The notes under the pieces are model-generated. The model was not told the origin of the DNA. It searched no databases and saw nothing but the letters and a program-made list of their open reading frames with translations. From the NCBI GenBank assembly GCA_949130495.1, contig OX422210.1, positions 636,330,585 to 636,394,584 of the forward strand: a stretch of DNA of 64,000 nucleotides. Direction: 5' to 3'. This DNA is from Sambucus nigra (lineage: Eukaryota > Streptophyta > Magnoliopsida > Dipsacales > Adoxaceae). This document shows, one piece after another, positions 24,414-36,059 of the stretch. Both the position numbers and the translations under genes were made by a program. Each line of letters begins with the position of its first letter. Positions within the stretch are counted from its first letter, which is position 1.

Positions 24414-25430
24414 CTCCACCATTACTCTCTAGACCAATTTTGGGGTTAAAGTTGTATTTGTACTTGGTTGTTTCAGATTTAGCTATTAGTTTGGCTTTTA
24501 TCTGAAATGAAGGAGGAGTTCAGAAGCCTTTTTACTACACCAGCAAAGCATTATGAGGAGAAAAAAAATTAGATATCCACGTTTGGAAAAACTAGCACTT
24601 GCACTTATTGAAGCCTACAGGACAATGAGACCATATTTATAAGCACACACTATTGTAGTATACACTGATTTGCGCCTGCGAAAAGCTTTGCACAAACTAG
24701 AAAAGTCAGGAAGATTGATGTCCCGGGCAGTTGAACTAAGTGAATATGAAATTATTTACGAGCCAATGACTATATTGAAAGGGCAAGCAGTATAAGATTT
24801 TATTGCATAATTCATATATCCAGAGGTAATCAATAATCCAAGTTTGTCTGCCGAACATACTTCTTAAGATGAGAGAGCAGCTCAAAAGCAAACTGAGATT
24901 ATCGTCGGCCAACCTGAAACATCAACTGCTCAAGAAAGAGATCAATGATTGGCTAAACAGAGCAACAAGATATTCAGACATGGAGTATTATCATAGGAAG
25001 ACTTCAATAACGAATTTCCATTTTGGAAATTATTTGTGGATGGAACTTTATGACCCACTGGTAGTGGAGCATAACTTATCATTAACACTTCAAATGATCT
25101 AGATGTGGAATATACTTTATGTTTTCAGTTCCAAGCTTCCAACAATGAGGCCGAGTACGAGGCGTTGATCACGGGTTCGAAACTAGTCTTATCACTGGGT
25201 GCCGAGCAGGTGATAACACATAGTGATTCTCAACTCATTGTCAATCATATGCTTCAGATATATGGAGTCAAAGGAGAACTTATGATAATGTATTTGAACA
25301 AAATTATGGAGGTTATCTCTTTATTTTTTGTAGTCAAGATGGTTCGGATCCATAGAGTGGAGAACGCCTGAGCATATGCACTTGCTCAACTAGTCTCAAC
25401 AACTCATATAAAACTCATATGAACCATTCC
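24414..25430 (+). pseudogene. G1 pol: RNase H segments
   Basis: Resumes the G1 reading order right after C1. The first RNase H is recognisable through stops and frameshifts (GRLMSRAVELSEYEI, EPMTILKGQAV). After a degraded tether comes a second, archaeal-type RNase H with FQASNNEAEYEALI, ITHSDSQLIVNHM and VENA (open 25105-25371). Two RNase H domains in series are typical of Tat elements. RNase H removes the RNA template during cDNA synthesis. Many stops make it inactive. Confidence 0.8.
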
Positions 25431-25499
25431 AGTTAAGATCCTCACATATAGAAGCATTGGTGTGGAAGTTATCAATGTTATCAGTGTGGAATTGGGACG

Positions 25500-26730
25500 G
25501 TCCTGAATGATTCCAATCAAAGACTACATTAACAAAGGAGTGTTGTCATCCGACCAGAGAGAACCAGGAACTTGAGATACAAAGCAGCTAGTTATGTTCT
25601 GAAAAAAGGCATTTTATATAAAAGGGGATACATTATCTCCCCAGTTCTATGTGTTCATCCCATCGAAGTACATGACTTAATCAAGGAGGTATATGAAGGC
25701 TCATGTGGATCTCATTCAGTCGGATGATCATTGGTACAAAGAATAACCATGCAAGGCTACTATTGGCCAAAGATAAAGGCATATTATGTTTCTTTTGCTA
25801 AAAAGTATGGTAAATGCCAGAAGTTCGCCAGTATACGTTGAAGATCGGGGGATAACTTAACTCCCATTACTTATTCTTGGCCATTTATTATTTAGGGTAT
25901 TGACTTGGTCGACCCATTACCGACCACCAAATGAAGGTTCAAGTATTTGGTAGTATCATTGGATTACTTCACTAAATGGGTGGAGTTTGGGCCCTTGGTT
26001 GATATGCTTATTAGAGGGTTTTTCAGTTCATATTAAAACTAATCATATGTCAGTATGAATTGCCATATGCTTTCATCACTGATCATGTTACTCAGTTTGA
26101 CAATAAGGAATTTGAGGATTATTGCATCCAGTCTATTATTCAGAAACTTCATTCAGCACCTAGACATCCGTAATGCAATGGTCAAATAGAAATCAATCAC
26201 AAGACTTTGCTTGACGGGTTGAAGAAAAGGTTGGATGATGCTAAAGGTAACTGGATCAACGAGCTGCACAGCATCATATGGGCTTACGAGATACACCGAG
26301 AATAGCAACAAGAGAGACTCCATACATGCTCGCTTTTGGCACTGAGGAAGTAATACCAGCCAAAATAGGTGTACTGACTCACAAGGTATTGAATTTTGAC
26401 TCCCCTAAGAGTGGTCTCATAAGGCGACTAGATTTAGACATGGTTAAAGAGGTCAGAGAGGATACTGCAATTCGAATGGCTGCTTATTAACAAAGGAATG
26501 CTAGATTCTATAACAAGAGGGTCAAGTCGACCAACATGAAATAAGGAGACTATGTCCTCAAGAAAGTGATTCAAAAAGGTAACAAGTTGGATCCCAACTA
26601 GCACGGTCCTTATCGCATCTCGACAGTCATCTGACCAGACATCTATCGTCTGGAAACACTTAAAGTGGAAGAATTTAAGAATCCATGGAATGCCCACGAA
26701 AATATTATCATTAATTTTAATTTGATATAA
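25500..26730 (+). pseudogene. G1 pol: integrase
   Basis: Broken frames show the zinc-binding N-terminus, then the core with GIDLVDPLPT, FITDHVTQFDN and an HPXCNGQIEI stretch, where the catalytic Glu is still encoded. The best open piece, 26278-26490, has RIATRETPYMLAFGTEEVIP and LDLDMVKEVRED. The end EEFKNPWNAHEN matches the C-terminal end of G2 and G3 IN; the frame stops at 26728-26730. Integrase inserts cDNA into the chromosome. Numerous stops rule out activity. Confidence 0.82.
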
Positions 26731-26819
26731 TCGTTTATTCAATTTAATGAAGTTGGGAGTTTCTATCAACTATGCTTTTTTTATGTTTTCTTTTCGGGAT
26801 ATGATGATATACATCCACC

Positions 26820-26950
26820 GCAAACTTTTCCAACTACAAAAAAGTCAAACTTTTCCAACTTCAAAAAAGTTTAGTTTGGAAATTTCTCTAATTCAAAATT
26901 TTTACAACTTCAAAATTTTCCAACTTAAAAAAAGTTTAGTTTCAAAATTT
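26820..26950. repeat. G1 hairpin array between IN and antisense ORFs
   Basis: Repeated units of an AACTTTT arm, short loop and AAAAGTT arm; for example AAACTTTT..AAAAGTTT near 26847-26872 has 8-bp perfect arms. It starts about 90 bases after the IN stop, the same place as in G2 and G3. Confidence 0.7.
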
Positions 26951-27400
26951 CTTTTAAACTTCATGTATGATTTCTTCTTCGACAAGTCAAGAATAAGAAG
27001 TCAGTGAAACTTCATGTATGACTTAAAGTTAAACACAATAAGTTTTACTAGACTGGGTTAAACACATGAATGAATACATTCCCAACACACTTAGTCCTCC
27101 ATGATAAATAATGCAAACACTTAGCTCAATAAAATTACTTGCAGTTTTATCTAAGTGCATTAGTAGAATCTAAGGAATTACAAATAAGGTTCAACACTGG
27201 ACCAAACACTTATTATTTAAGCATATTACCTAATCGACAAGCTGATTAACTAATCATAAGGAAGATTATCTAGTCGGCAAGTTGATTAAACTAATCATGA
27301 GCTTAAATAAAGACAAAAATGTATTAAAAACATACATATGGGAAAACAAAGTATATTTTATTCCCAAAATATTTTGTCTTATAATACAGAAACCAAAAGG
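26951..27400. other. G1 spacer after the hairpin array
   Basis: AT-rich, no gene seen. A short duplicated phrase with the cores ttcatgtatgattt and ttcatgtatgactt occurs at 26960-27025, and another (aagttgattaactaatcat) at about 27239-27298. Confidence 0.4.
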
Positions 27401-27419
27401 TAAGAAATACAAGCCTATT

Positions 27420-29161
27420 CAACTTGACGTTTCCCTTCAGTTTTACTCTTCCGAGTAAGAGGCTCATCAAAGGTGCTCGACAAGGTTGTAGATCTGAAAT
27501 CTCTTGGCCTATTACGTCTGCTGACACTCGACCGATCTAACAAATGGGGCGAACATATTCATCTTCTCCTTGAAGGCCATACTCCCCAATGTATTTTCTC
27601 ACTAAGCTCTGAGGAATGACGTCAACTGGAATCCAGTTGATATCAATCTTAAAGGGGGGGATCAGGGTAATCAAATATCCCTGGATTATGCCAGTTCTAC
27701 AATTCATTATTTTTGGGTATCTTCAACAGCCCTAACAAATTCAACTAACCCCATGTATATCCTTATGACTTATCTTGCTCTATATGTTCATTCACGTGAG
27801 TCAAGGCTTCATCATACCCATCTATCCAAACAACCTTGGGTTGCTTATGGAAGTGAAAAGTTAGTCGATCCACCTTGTCTTGGAGTTTTTTTTATGGCTT
27901 TATCCTTCTCCTGCAACAAAATTGCTTGCTCGGCCATAGTCTTCCTAGTTCTCTTTTCATATACAGTTGGCCAAGCAACATAATTTGTTTGTCTCTTCTT
28001 CAAGTTCTCTAGTTCTTCCAGCAGTGTGGCATTTTCCATCTTCTAGAAAGAGACTCCTTCATTTGGACCAATATTAACCGTCTTCTTCAGACTATCAAAC
28101 TCATTCCTCAAAGCATTATTTCTTTTTTAAGGAGCGCAACAATCTCCTAAGCAGTTTCTGCTTCTTTATTTAGCAAAATTTCCTTCTTCTTCAAGGCAGA
28201 TTTGACTTCTTGTAAATTCTCAACATGTGCTCAAGGCTTTGTACTTAGCTTCATAGTAAGAGTGTAACAATGCTCAAGAAAGATTGTGATCTTCTTGCAG
28301 CTGTTCAATCATCTCATAGTAGGCAGCGTTGTTCGCCACAACCCTACTAAGAATACAATAAAGATTAATATAGGCATATTTCACTAAGTCAGAAGCGTCT
28401 GCTTCGAGCAACCCTGCCAACTCTTCTTCAGTCAAATCCAGATGACCAGCTTCAAGAAGACTTTTGCAATGTCTCAACAGGTCAGATTCAGTAAAAATTA
28501 TCACATTCTTCCTTGCATCAAAATGCAAATTCACAAGTATAAGATCATAAGTCCGACCAAGGAAGGCGAGCAAGAATAAATAAATGAGCAAAAAATATTA
28601 AAGGATCACTGGAAAGATTGAACAAAGCTTCTTCATTTCATTGATAAACCAAGGATTACATTAATATCCATTACAAATGAAGAAAGAAGGAAGAAGAAAA
28701 GAAAATTACATAAAAAGAAGGCAAAAACTATCTAAAAGGAGTTGAAGCTTCTCCTTATCCTTGTCCTTATCTTGATCATCAACTGTCTCAGGAGATGGTA
28801 GGTCGTCAACATTAACAAGCATAAGGGAAGATTCTCTAGAACCCTCTCCATCGTCAAATTCCTCATCCAAGTTGTGAGTAGTTCTTGGATCATGCCTTTG
28901 AAATAATTATGAGTCTGCCTGCGTACCGGCCTCCTTCAAGGCATCCGACCATCCATCCTTATAAGAGAGTTTCTTTGCATACTCAATTTGGATGGATGTC
29001 GCAACAAATGCCTTGTCCCATCCTTTGTCGGAGGCTTCCTCCTTGTCAGATTTATTCTTGCCCTTGATCTCTAAGAATTGTTTTTCCTTTAAATCTACCT
29101 CATAAGTAAAAGTGGTGACCTTATCCTCAGTTAGTTTGGCATTATTCTCGATCTCCTTCAA
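27420..29161 (-). pseudogene. G1 antisense ORF, coiled-coil part
   Basis: Minus-strand pieces homologous to the antisense proteins of G2. The piece 28591-28274 contains ESDLLRHCKSLLEAGHLDLT and NNAAYYEMIEQLQED, matching G2 aORF2 (KLLR..CNEYFKAGHTNLSA, NNVAYYEMIEDLQ). The piece 29161-28907 includes SDKGWDKAFVAT, paralleling SGWDKGWNKGLAA of G2 aORF1. These are long coiled coils of unknown role, encoded opposite to gag-pol. Stops and frameshifts break them. Confidence 0.7.
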
Positions 29162-30700
29162 TTTCCCCTCAGTAATAGTAGCTCTGTCTTTAGCAGCCCG
29201 GACTTTATCTCTACAAGACTTTTTTTCATTCTCGGGAGATTTTTCAGAAAGGCTTCCACATATGCTGAGGAAGCTTTTAGCTGGTCCTCGTTCTCCAGTA
29301 TTTGGTTATAATAAACCAAGAACTGTAAAAGAAGAAATATGTAACATCGGTATAGAAGAAGTTCGGCAAACATTATTAAAGATAAATAAAAAGGTTAAGT
29401 ACTTACCAAGGCTAAGTTTTGACTAGCACTCTCATCCAATTGGGCTCTGGACAGAGGGGATGTTGTCAACCTTTTTGCTAGAAGGGTTCCATCCTTTTAT
29501 CAAACCGGTGGACAATCCAGGGTTGATTTCCATAGAGGCATATTCAATTTTGCCTTGGTCGGCAGAGGTTTTCTACGCCAACACTTAGTGGTTGGGCAGA
29601 CCTTTCTTCAACCTCTTGAATTGAGGATCAATAGTTCTTACTTCTTCAGCATTGAGGATTTGAGGCCTTTTTTAGTAACTTGAGGCCTCTTGTCGAAAAT
29701 AATATTATTTTTAACAGGAGGAGGTGATCCACATCCAGTCAATAAGTTAGGGATTCTTCTCTTCACCATTTCTACAGTAGGTGAAGTGGGGATAGTGGTA
29801 AGGTTAAAATATTCGAAGGAAGATGAAGTTCCTCCTTATGCAAGCTCTCTCTCTCTCTATTCCAGTTGACTCAGCAGCAAAGGAGGTAGAAGTTAGTTCC
29901 TCGTCCAAGTTGATGAGGAACTGAGGAAGAATGATTATCGGCCGGCCAATAAAAGAATTAACGGAATCTTATATTCCAATAAGATAGAAGTTGCTCGGAG
30001 ATGCTCTTCTCCGGCTCTTTGGTGAATGGACCATAAATATTTGAGATCGTTAATATTGGCCTCACTTTCCTTTGTGCACTTCTTTTTGTGTTTTTTTACA
30101 TAAAAACTAGATGAAACAGTTAGTTGGCAAACCATCAAACAGTTAGTAAACAGTGAATGAAAATCAAAATCAAAATAAATATACGATCTATACCATGCCC
30201 ATCCTGAGGGCATCTAGGTCTTGTGTATTTTACCCCATCAGAAAGGGGGGCATATTGCCAATTCTTTACTACAACACCATAATTCCAGTAATCTTTGTTT
30301 GAATCTGGAAAGTTAACTATAAATGCCTTATTGGCCTGCCTGGTCTTCATATAAATAGGTATTATCACCAGTGGTTCCCCACTTATAACAGACTCAACTC
30401 GGGAATCCCAAAATGAGTCCTATTGATTTCGTTTAACCTATTTACCCCATTTACAACCCTTCATGTATTGGGGTCTAATTTCGTTAGGACTACATCAAAA
30501 TACTAGCAAAATTAAAGAAAAAGTGGGTTTGGGGGAAAGGTGATGCCACACTCCGCAATAAACAAATTTGGGATCCAATGACCCTCATCCAATGACAACA
30601 TATCAACATGCCCAATTGCTATTTCTAAACCTATCGAACTACGAATCTTCCTTCTTTCCCTAAATTCCTCAAAAGAACCTTCGTCTACAATGTACACCAT
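29158..30700 (-). pseudogene. G1 antisense ORF, 'putative gypsy type transposon' part
   Basis: ATG at 30700 opens MVYIVDEGSFEEF, like MVYRVESLEKF of G2. It continues DEGHWIPNLFIAECGI and FPPNPLFL, then stops where G2 reads on. Downstream pieces (30368-30135 and 30213-29935) hold MKTRQANKAFIVNFPDS, GVVVKNWQ and DLKYLWSIHQRAGEEHLRA, all shared with G2 and G3. The block resembles the plant 'putative gypsy type transposon' family (PF04195-like). At the intron donor seen in G2 and G3 (ATAG|GT), G1 has ATAG|AT, so splicing is probably lost. Several stops: inactive. Confidence 0.72.
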
Positions 30701-30864
30701 GACTGAAAGACAGAAAAATCAAAGAGAGGAAGGTAAAAAATCTTAAAGATATTGAGAAACAACAGCAAAGGGCAAACAACGAAAGTAGAAGGAAAGCTTG
30801 AGGAGAAAGGGAGAACCTAAGTTCAGAAATTTTGAGGTAAAAAGAAATGGAGGGAAACAACCGT

Positions 30865-30873
30865 CCTTTTATA
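30865..30873 (-). promoter_or_regulatory. G1 antisense TATA box
   Basis: TATAAAAGG on the minus strand, 165 bp upstream of the antisense ATG at 30700. G2 has a TATTTAAAC at nearly the same spacing. Confidence 0.55.
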
Positions 30874-31059
30874 GGTTTCCTCGAAATAAGAAGTGAAATG
30901 ATTGAACTGAACAAATGATTGAATTGCTGGCGGCCACACATTTTCCAAAGATGCGAAAGGACCAGCATACCCTTTGGCGGTTGGTTATTTTTCAAATTAT
31001 TTACAAAAATATCACCGCCTACTAAACTAGTAAAAAAATTGAAAAGTCCAGGAGGTCGT

Positions 31060-31645
31060 TGTTGATGTAAAAAAAATAGATCACTCTAATAATTCAATCA
31101 CAGATAAATAAATGAGACAAAAGATTTTTAAGTGATTCAGCCTTATAAGAATGGCCTACGTCCACTGTTGTGTTATTCCTGAGTGTTTAGGAATTCTCGA
31201 TTACAAATTCTCTCAAGAAATTCCTCTCTTGATTCCAGGGTTTGGATTCGGGGTCCCTTTACAATGAGGATTGTACAATGTATTTATAGCCCTGAGGCTG
31301 TAATGTGAAAGGGTAATACATTAAATGATATACATATGAAAGGGTAATACATTTAATGCCCTTTTTGAGTGTGCGTCTGAATGATAATCATTTAATGAGC
31401 AGTTAAACTGTTGGTATCCTGCTTCGAGGTGCAGCTCGGACCGCCTGAGTTGCTCGGATCGCTTGAGCTTCTCGGTGCTAAAGAGTTCCTCGGAGAGGTT
31501 TGTTCCTCGGAGCGTATGAGTTCCTCGGAGTAACATGGTTCCTCGGAGCCTGTGATCACCTCGGAAGTGCTTGTTGTTGCCATGTAGATAGCCACGTGTC
31601 TTCATATGATTGGTCCATGTCAGCAGATTAAATTTGGTATCAACA
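31060..31645 (-). repeat. G2 3' LTR
   Basis: Pairs with 42876-43460. It contains several repeats of the phrase tcctcgga and begins TGTTGATGTAAAA on the plus strand. Confidence 0.95.
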
Positions 31646-31658
31646 GAAGCCCCCAATG
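31646..31658 (-). other. G2 polypurine tract
   Basis: ATTGGGGGCTTC on the minus strand abuts the 3' LTR. Confidence 0.8.
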
Positions 31659-31947
31659 TTTCATAGTTCAAAATTTGAGGAGTATGGAACATTCTTTCTC
31701 GGAATATGGTAGCTTTAAATAGTCTTCCTGATTTTTAAGAGCGTTTCCCTTGTATTTATTTCTCCTTCCCAATTCGTAGAATCATGCTTTTTTGGACTTT
31801 TCTGCGTGCTTCGATTCTCGCGTCACTTTTCATCTTTTTAGCCGTTATTGCCCGCTCTGATTCCCGCACCACTTTTCATCTTTTTAGCCGCCGGTAACGT
31901 AATCATCCTTTTTTGTAATCATTACTTCACGATTTCCCAAGGCAAAG

Positions 31948-31956
31948 TATTTAAAC
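31948..31956 (+). promoter_or_regulatory. G2 antisense TATA box
   Basis: TATTTAAAC on the plus strand, about 175 bp upstream of the antisense ATG at 32123, with a pyrimidine-rich leader (tcttctactttt, tctttctctt) between. Confidence 0.5.
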
Positions 31957-32626
31957 TTCACAGATACTTCCATCGTCTTCTACTTTTCAAATTTGTGTCT
32001 TCGAGTTTTTCATTGTCTTCTACTCTCTTGTGCGTTCATCTCTTTCATCGTTCATTGTCAACAGCTCTACTCTTTTTCTGTAAGATCTTCTTCTTTCTTC
32101 TTCATTTCTTTTATTCATCATCATGGTTTACCGTGTTGAATCTCTTGAAAAGTTTCGCTCTGATTTTTCCATTCCCTCTTGGGTTGTCTTGGAAGAGCTT
32201 TCTGAGCCTTCTGATTATTCAATTTGGCTGAGGGACATTGGTTCCCCAACCTTTTTATTACTGAGTGTGGATTTTCTTTTCCACCAAATCCCTTGTGTCT
32301 GGAATTCTGTCATTACTTTGATGTTGTTCCTGCAAGAATAGCCCCCAACACATGGAGAATAGTTAATGGGGTGCATAGGTTAAATCAAACCCATGGAACT
32401 CGAATAGGAATTCCAGAAATCATGTACTGCTATAGATGGGCAGTTAATGATAATATTTTTTATTTAAAAACTAGATTTTTAAATAGAGCCTTAGTAGTCA
32501 ATCTCCCTGATGCCAATAGGGATTATTTTGAACACGGGGTTGTCATAAAAAATTGGCAACACCCTCCATTAACTGGAGATGAGGTTTACCAGGGTCCCAG
32601 ATGCCCTCCTTATGGCAATGGGATAG

Positions 32627-32713
32627 GTTATTTTCATTTTATTTATTTTGAAATCATGTTTCTTTTGTGTTTGATAAAATGTGCCACTGATAACAATGTT
32701 TATTTTTTTGCAG
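32627..32713 (+). other. Intron 1 of G2 antisense ORF1
   Basis: 87 bases, GT..AG, pyrimidine-rich 3' end (tttatttttttgcag). The donor position and ATAG|GTT context recur in G3 on its minus strand (about 56408), where the next exon starts with the same ESKK/DSKR..CPK motif. Confidence 0.75.
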
Positions 32714-33396
32714 TTGATAGCAAGAGGAAGTGCCCAAAAGATGCAGATGTCAATATAAGGCATTTGAAACTTATCTGGAGTCTGCATCAAAGTGTTGCTG
32801 ACGAGCACATTAGATCGGCTTCGTATCTGCTCCAGTACAAGAGCTACACCACTTCTTTCACTGCTCGTCCAGTGATAAGTGAGTCAGAGCCAGTACCAGC
32901 TTCCACCAGCTCATCGCCTGAATCCCATATTCCTTTAAGTGAAAGGATGAAGAAGAGAAGACCTCCTACCCTGTTTGAGAAAACTGCCTCCGGTTCTGGG
33001 GAGGCAAAAAGGAGTAGGATTGATGTCCCAAGGGAGGGGACAAAGAAGACTGATGCAGCTCCTCCAGCTTCTCCTGTTAAAGTTATCGAGAAGCCCGCAG
33101 TGGCTCTGAGCAGCACTGCTGCTCCTGGAGAGGTGATTGTAATATCACCGACCAAGGATTCTTCTTTGGTTTAATCCGCTCATGTTCCCCCGAGGAGGCT
33201 GAAGAAAAGCTCCTCGGTCAATTTGACTGATACCATCACTCAGCCCCCAGTTGCTGGAACTAGGATTCCAACTTTTATTCCCCCGAGCTCTGCCATGAGC
33301 TCGATAAAATCCTGGATCATTCTCGAGGTCCAAGGTACTGAAGAAAACCTTACTCGGGACATGGTCACCTCGTTAGCTGCTCGTCACCTTGCTTCA

Positions 33397-33474
33397 GTAA
33401 GATTTCTTACTTTGAACTTTTCATATTTCCTTTGTTATTTCAATCTCTAACTTGTTTTCTTTTTCTGTTCACAG
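33397..33474 (+). other. Intron 2 of G2 antisense ORF1
   Basis: 78 bases with donor GTAAGA and acceptor TTCACAG after a T-rich tract. Contains a stop in frame, so it must be removed to link the transposon-like half with the coiled coil; phase 0 is kept. Confidence 0.75.
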
Positions 33475-34493
33475 TTGACGAGCTGCTTCAATATAATCCT
33501 GAAGAAGGATGAAGCGATTAAGGCTTCATGCTCCTCGTCCAGTGTGGAGGGAGCTCTGGAAGAAGCTACCAAGTCTCTGGCAGATTCTCGCCAGGAATAT
33601 GCTGATGACAAAGTTATCTGGGAGAATAAGCTTGCCCCCACCGAGCAAGAAAAAGCTCGGGCTGTTGATGCCTCTAAGGAGTTGGAGAAGAGAATAAATG
33701 CCCTGGAGAAGGCAAATAAGGAGCTCGAGGAGAAGCTCAAAACTGCTGGAGAGTTTGAAGATAAACTCAAATCCGCTGAGGAGGAGTTGGCTAAACTTTG
33801 AGAAGTAGGTCGGCAGAAGGAAGAGGTAGAAAATAAGTTGAAGACTGTTGAGAACCTGCTGTCCGAGAAGCTTTCCTCGGAGAAGCTGAAGAGGAAAGCT
33901 GCTGTGAAGAAGTCCTTCAGCTCTGGCTGGGACAAGGGGTGGAACAAGGGGTTGGCTGCCATGGTGTCGCAAGTGGACTATGGTAGTCTCAAATACTTTA
34001 GGGATGTATGGGTTGCTGCCCTTCAGGAAATGAAGGTCGACGAGTCTTCCGAGCTCTTCCAGAGACATATCCCTGGTCCCCCTCCAACTCCAGAAGACTT
34101 AGAAGAGGACGAAGCTACCTCCAAAGAGTCTTCGTTGGTGATGGGAGATCATGCCCTAGCCATCCAGCCTGCTGTTCAGGAAAATCAACAAGTCATTTCT
34201 TCCTCCGAGCAACTGCCTACTCTCCCCGAGCAATTATCTCTTCCCTCCGAGCAACCTACCTCTTCATCCCAGCCTCCCGAGAAGGTTTTGGGAGATAAGG
34301 AAAAGGTGTAGTGTTGTTCGGGTTTCTCTTTATTTTCTTTCTCTTTATCAAATGTAACCCGAAATATGTAACTCTGAACTATGATCTAATAAAACTTGAA
34401 CTTTTTGCATACTGTTGTCTATTTTTTAATTCATACTCTGCTTATTCTTCTTATTGATGATTGCTCTTCTTTCTCTGCTAGTTTCTAACCAGG

Positions 34494-35327
34494 ATGGAAC
34501 TGCTATCTGCCCATGATACAAAGTTGCTGCGATAATGTAATGAATACTTCAAAGCTGGTCACACAAACTTGAGTGCAGCACAAGTTATCGACATCCTCGG
34601 CCAGGAAGCTTCAGAATAGGTAGTGGAAGCATATCAATATCTGAAGTGCCTGCTTGATCGGGCTGTAGACAATAACGTTGCCTATTATGAAATGATCGAG
34701 GATCTTCAAAGCACCCTCGAGGACCTTCAGCTTCAATATAAAGAATCCACTGCCTTGTTGCATGAGGGGTACGAGAAGAAGTACCAGCAGATCATTGCCG
34801 ACAAGGGCTACGAGAAGCTTTTTGCTGGGTACGATGTAAGGGAGAGAACCTTGAGAGGTGAGGTTGAAGAATGCAGACGGATTGCTGAGTTTCTGGAAAA
34901 GGAAAACAACAACCTGCAAAAGGAGCTGTTAGAATTAAAATCTGCAGCTTCCACTTCTAGTGCCTTGATCCCAGTGACCGACGAGGGATTTTCGTTCTTA
35001 GAGGTTGAGAACGCCAAGTTGAGGGACGAGTTGGAGACTTTGAAGAGCTCTGGCCCCTCTACATCTTCTCGTGGTCGAGCAAGAGCTCCTCGGGGACGAT
35101 CAAGAGCAGCTCGGGTTCTTATCGAGGAACAGAGGACTCAGTCTGCCTTAGAGAACCAGGCTTTCCAATTAATGGCGAAGAACCAAGCGTTGTCTGATAT
35201 GTCAAAGAAGATTAGAGACCTGGAAAAACAGCTCTCTGCACAGAAGTCAGTCTTGGAGAATAAGGAGCTTTTCATCAAGAATCTCCATGAGCAGCTAGAA
35301 AGGCTAACATATCAATTCCACAAATAG
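34494..35327 (+). pseudogene. G2 antisense ORF2: coiled-coil protein
   Basis: ATG at 34494; in-frame stops lie near 34531 and 34618, then 234 codons are open. It reads VEAYQYLKCLLDRAVDNNVA, then a long heptad-patterned coiled coil (IEDLQSTLEDLQLQY, FLEKENNNLQKELLEL, KKIRDLEKQLSAQKSVLENK) broken by a basic Ser/Arg stretch (STSSRGRARAPRGRSRAARV) that could bind nucleic acid. G1 carries a homologue (28591-28274) and G3 has traces. No enzymatic motif seen. Conservation of this piece in three elements argues that it once had a use. Confidence 0.7.
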
Positions 35328-35371
35328 TCCTGGGAGTTCTGGATGGCTGGATACAATAAAGCGTTATACCA

Positions 35372-35764
35372 ATGGACGATCGTATCCAGAATGCCAACAA
35401 TGAGGGCTATAAGCAAGGCTGGTTGAATGCCTTAGGTATGTTGAAGCTCGAACAAGGTCATTATCTGTGGGACTATTATGATCTCGGGCTACTCGACCTA
35501 CCTGTGCCTCCATATAATTTGGACATGGATTGGATCCCTGCCAGGGCCATTCCTCGGAGCTTAATTTCAAAGTATCTCGGTGATTACAATTTACATTCTC
35601 AAATCGAGGTATCTCGTCCCGAACATCTCTTAGATCGACCATCCGTGGTGAATGTCGGGATGTTGAAGGATCTCAACTTCATCAATTCTCCTCTGTCTTT
35701 AAATGATCCACCTGCTGGCGAGGAACCTGTATCAAAAGCAGAGGGGAAAAGACCAGTAGAATAG
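35372..35764 (+). CDS. G2 antisense ORF3: unknown protein, probable C-terminal part of ORF2
   Basis: 130 codons, one frame off ORF2; the phrase WEFWMAGYNKALY just before it, in another frame, suggests one protein split by a small indel near 35366. It contains NNEGYKQGWLNALGML (similar to the GW-rich DKGWNKG motif of ORF1), HYLWDYYDLGLLDLPVP and LDMDWIPA. No known domain recognised. It ends 973 bases before the pol stop coming from the opposite strand. Confidence 0.5.
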   Translation: MDDRIQNANNEGYKQGWLNALGMLKLEQGHYLWDYYDLGLLDLPVPPYNLDMDWIPARAIPRSLISKYLGDYNLHSQIEVSRPEHLLDRPSVVNVGMLKDLNFINSPLSLNDPPAGEEPVSKAEGKRPVE

Positions 35765-36059
35765 GAATTTTTGATGTAATGGTTAGTATACATTTCAATA
35801 TCAATGTACTTTTCATTTTATTATCAATGTAATTTATTTTGAATTCAATGAAAGACTTTCATTTTTGTTTGCAAATCTTGATTGCTACTATCTTGTAGTT
35901 ATCACACACTTTATATTTGTGCATATTTGTTAAAAAGATAACAATATTGTGTTGTTTGTCAACCAACTCAGTAATAATTAAAAAGTTACAAGTATCAATA
36001 TTGTTGCTCGATCACTTAATAATAAAGTAATGAGTATAAAAATATTTGTTTAAAATGTT

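Larger units (their letters stand above)
32123..34311 (+). pseudogene. G2 antisense ORF1: 'putative gypsy type transposon' protein with coiled coil
   Basis: Lies opposite to gag-pol. ATG at 32123 gives MVYRVESLEKFRSDFSIPSW; a one-base shift near 32221 moves to the frame AEGHWFPNLFITECGFSFP, then CHYFDVVPARIAPNTWRIVN, YCYRWAVNDN, LVVNLPDANRDYF and VIKNWQHPPL. This matches the plant 'putative gypsy type transposon' type (PF04195-like), known from antisense ORFs of Tat elements. Two introns fit: 32627-32713 (ATAG|GTTA..TTTGCAG) and 33397-33474 (TTCA|GTAAGA..TTCACAG). The second half is Ser/Pro-rich, then a Glu/Lys-rich coiled coil (33480-33960). In-frame stops at 33172 (TAA) and 33799 (TGA) break it. 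Role unknown. Confidence 0.8.

Noticed and set aside
29158..29426. Plus-strand frame of 104 codons over the G1 antisense region
   Set aside because: Opposite to the homologous antisense coiled-coil sequence, with no similarity to known proteins.
33447..34068. Minus-strand frames of 171 and 180 codons over the G2 coiled-coil region
   Set aside because: Ser/Leu-rich mirror images of a Glu/Lys-rich coiled coil on the plus strand; not homologous to any pol segment although they lie on the element's sense strand.
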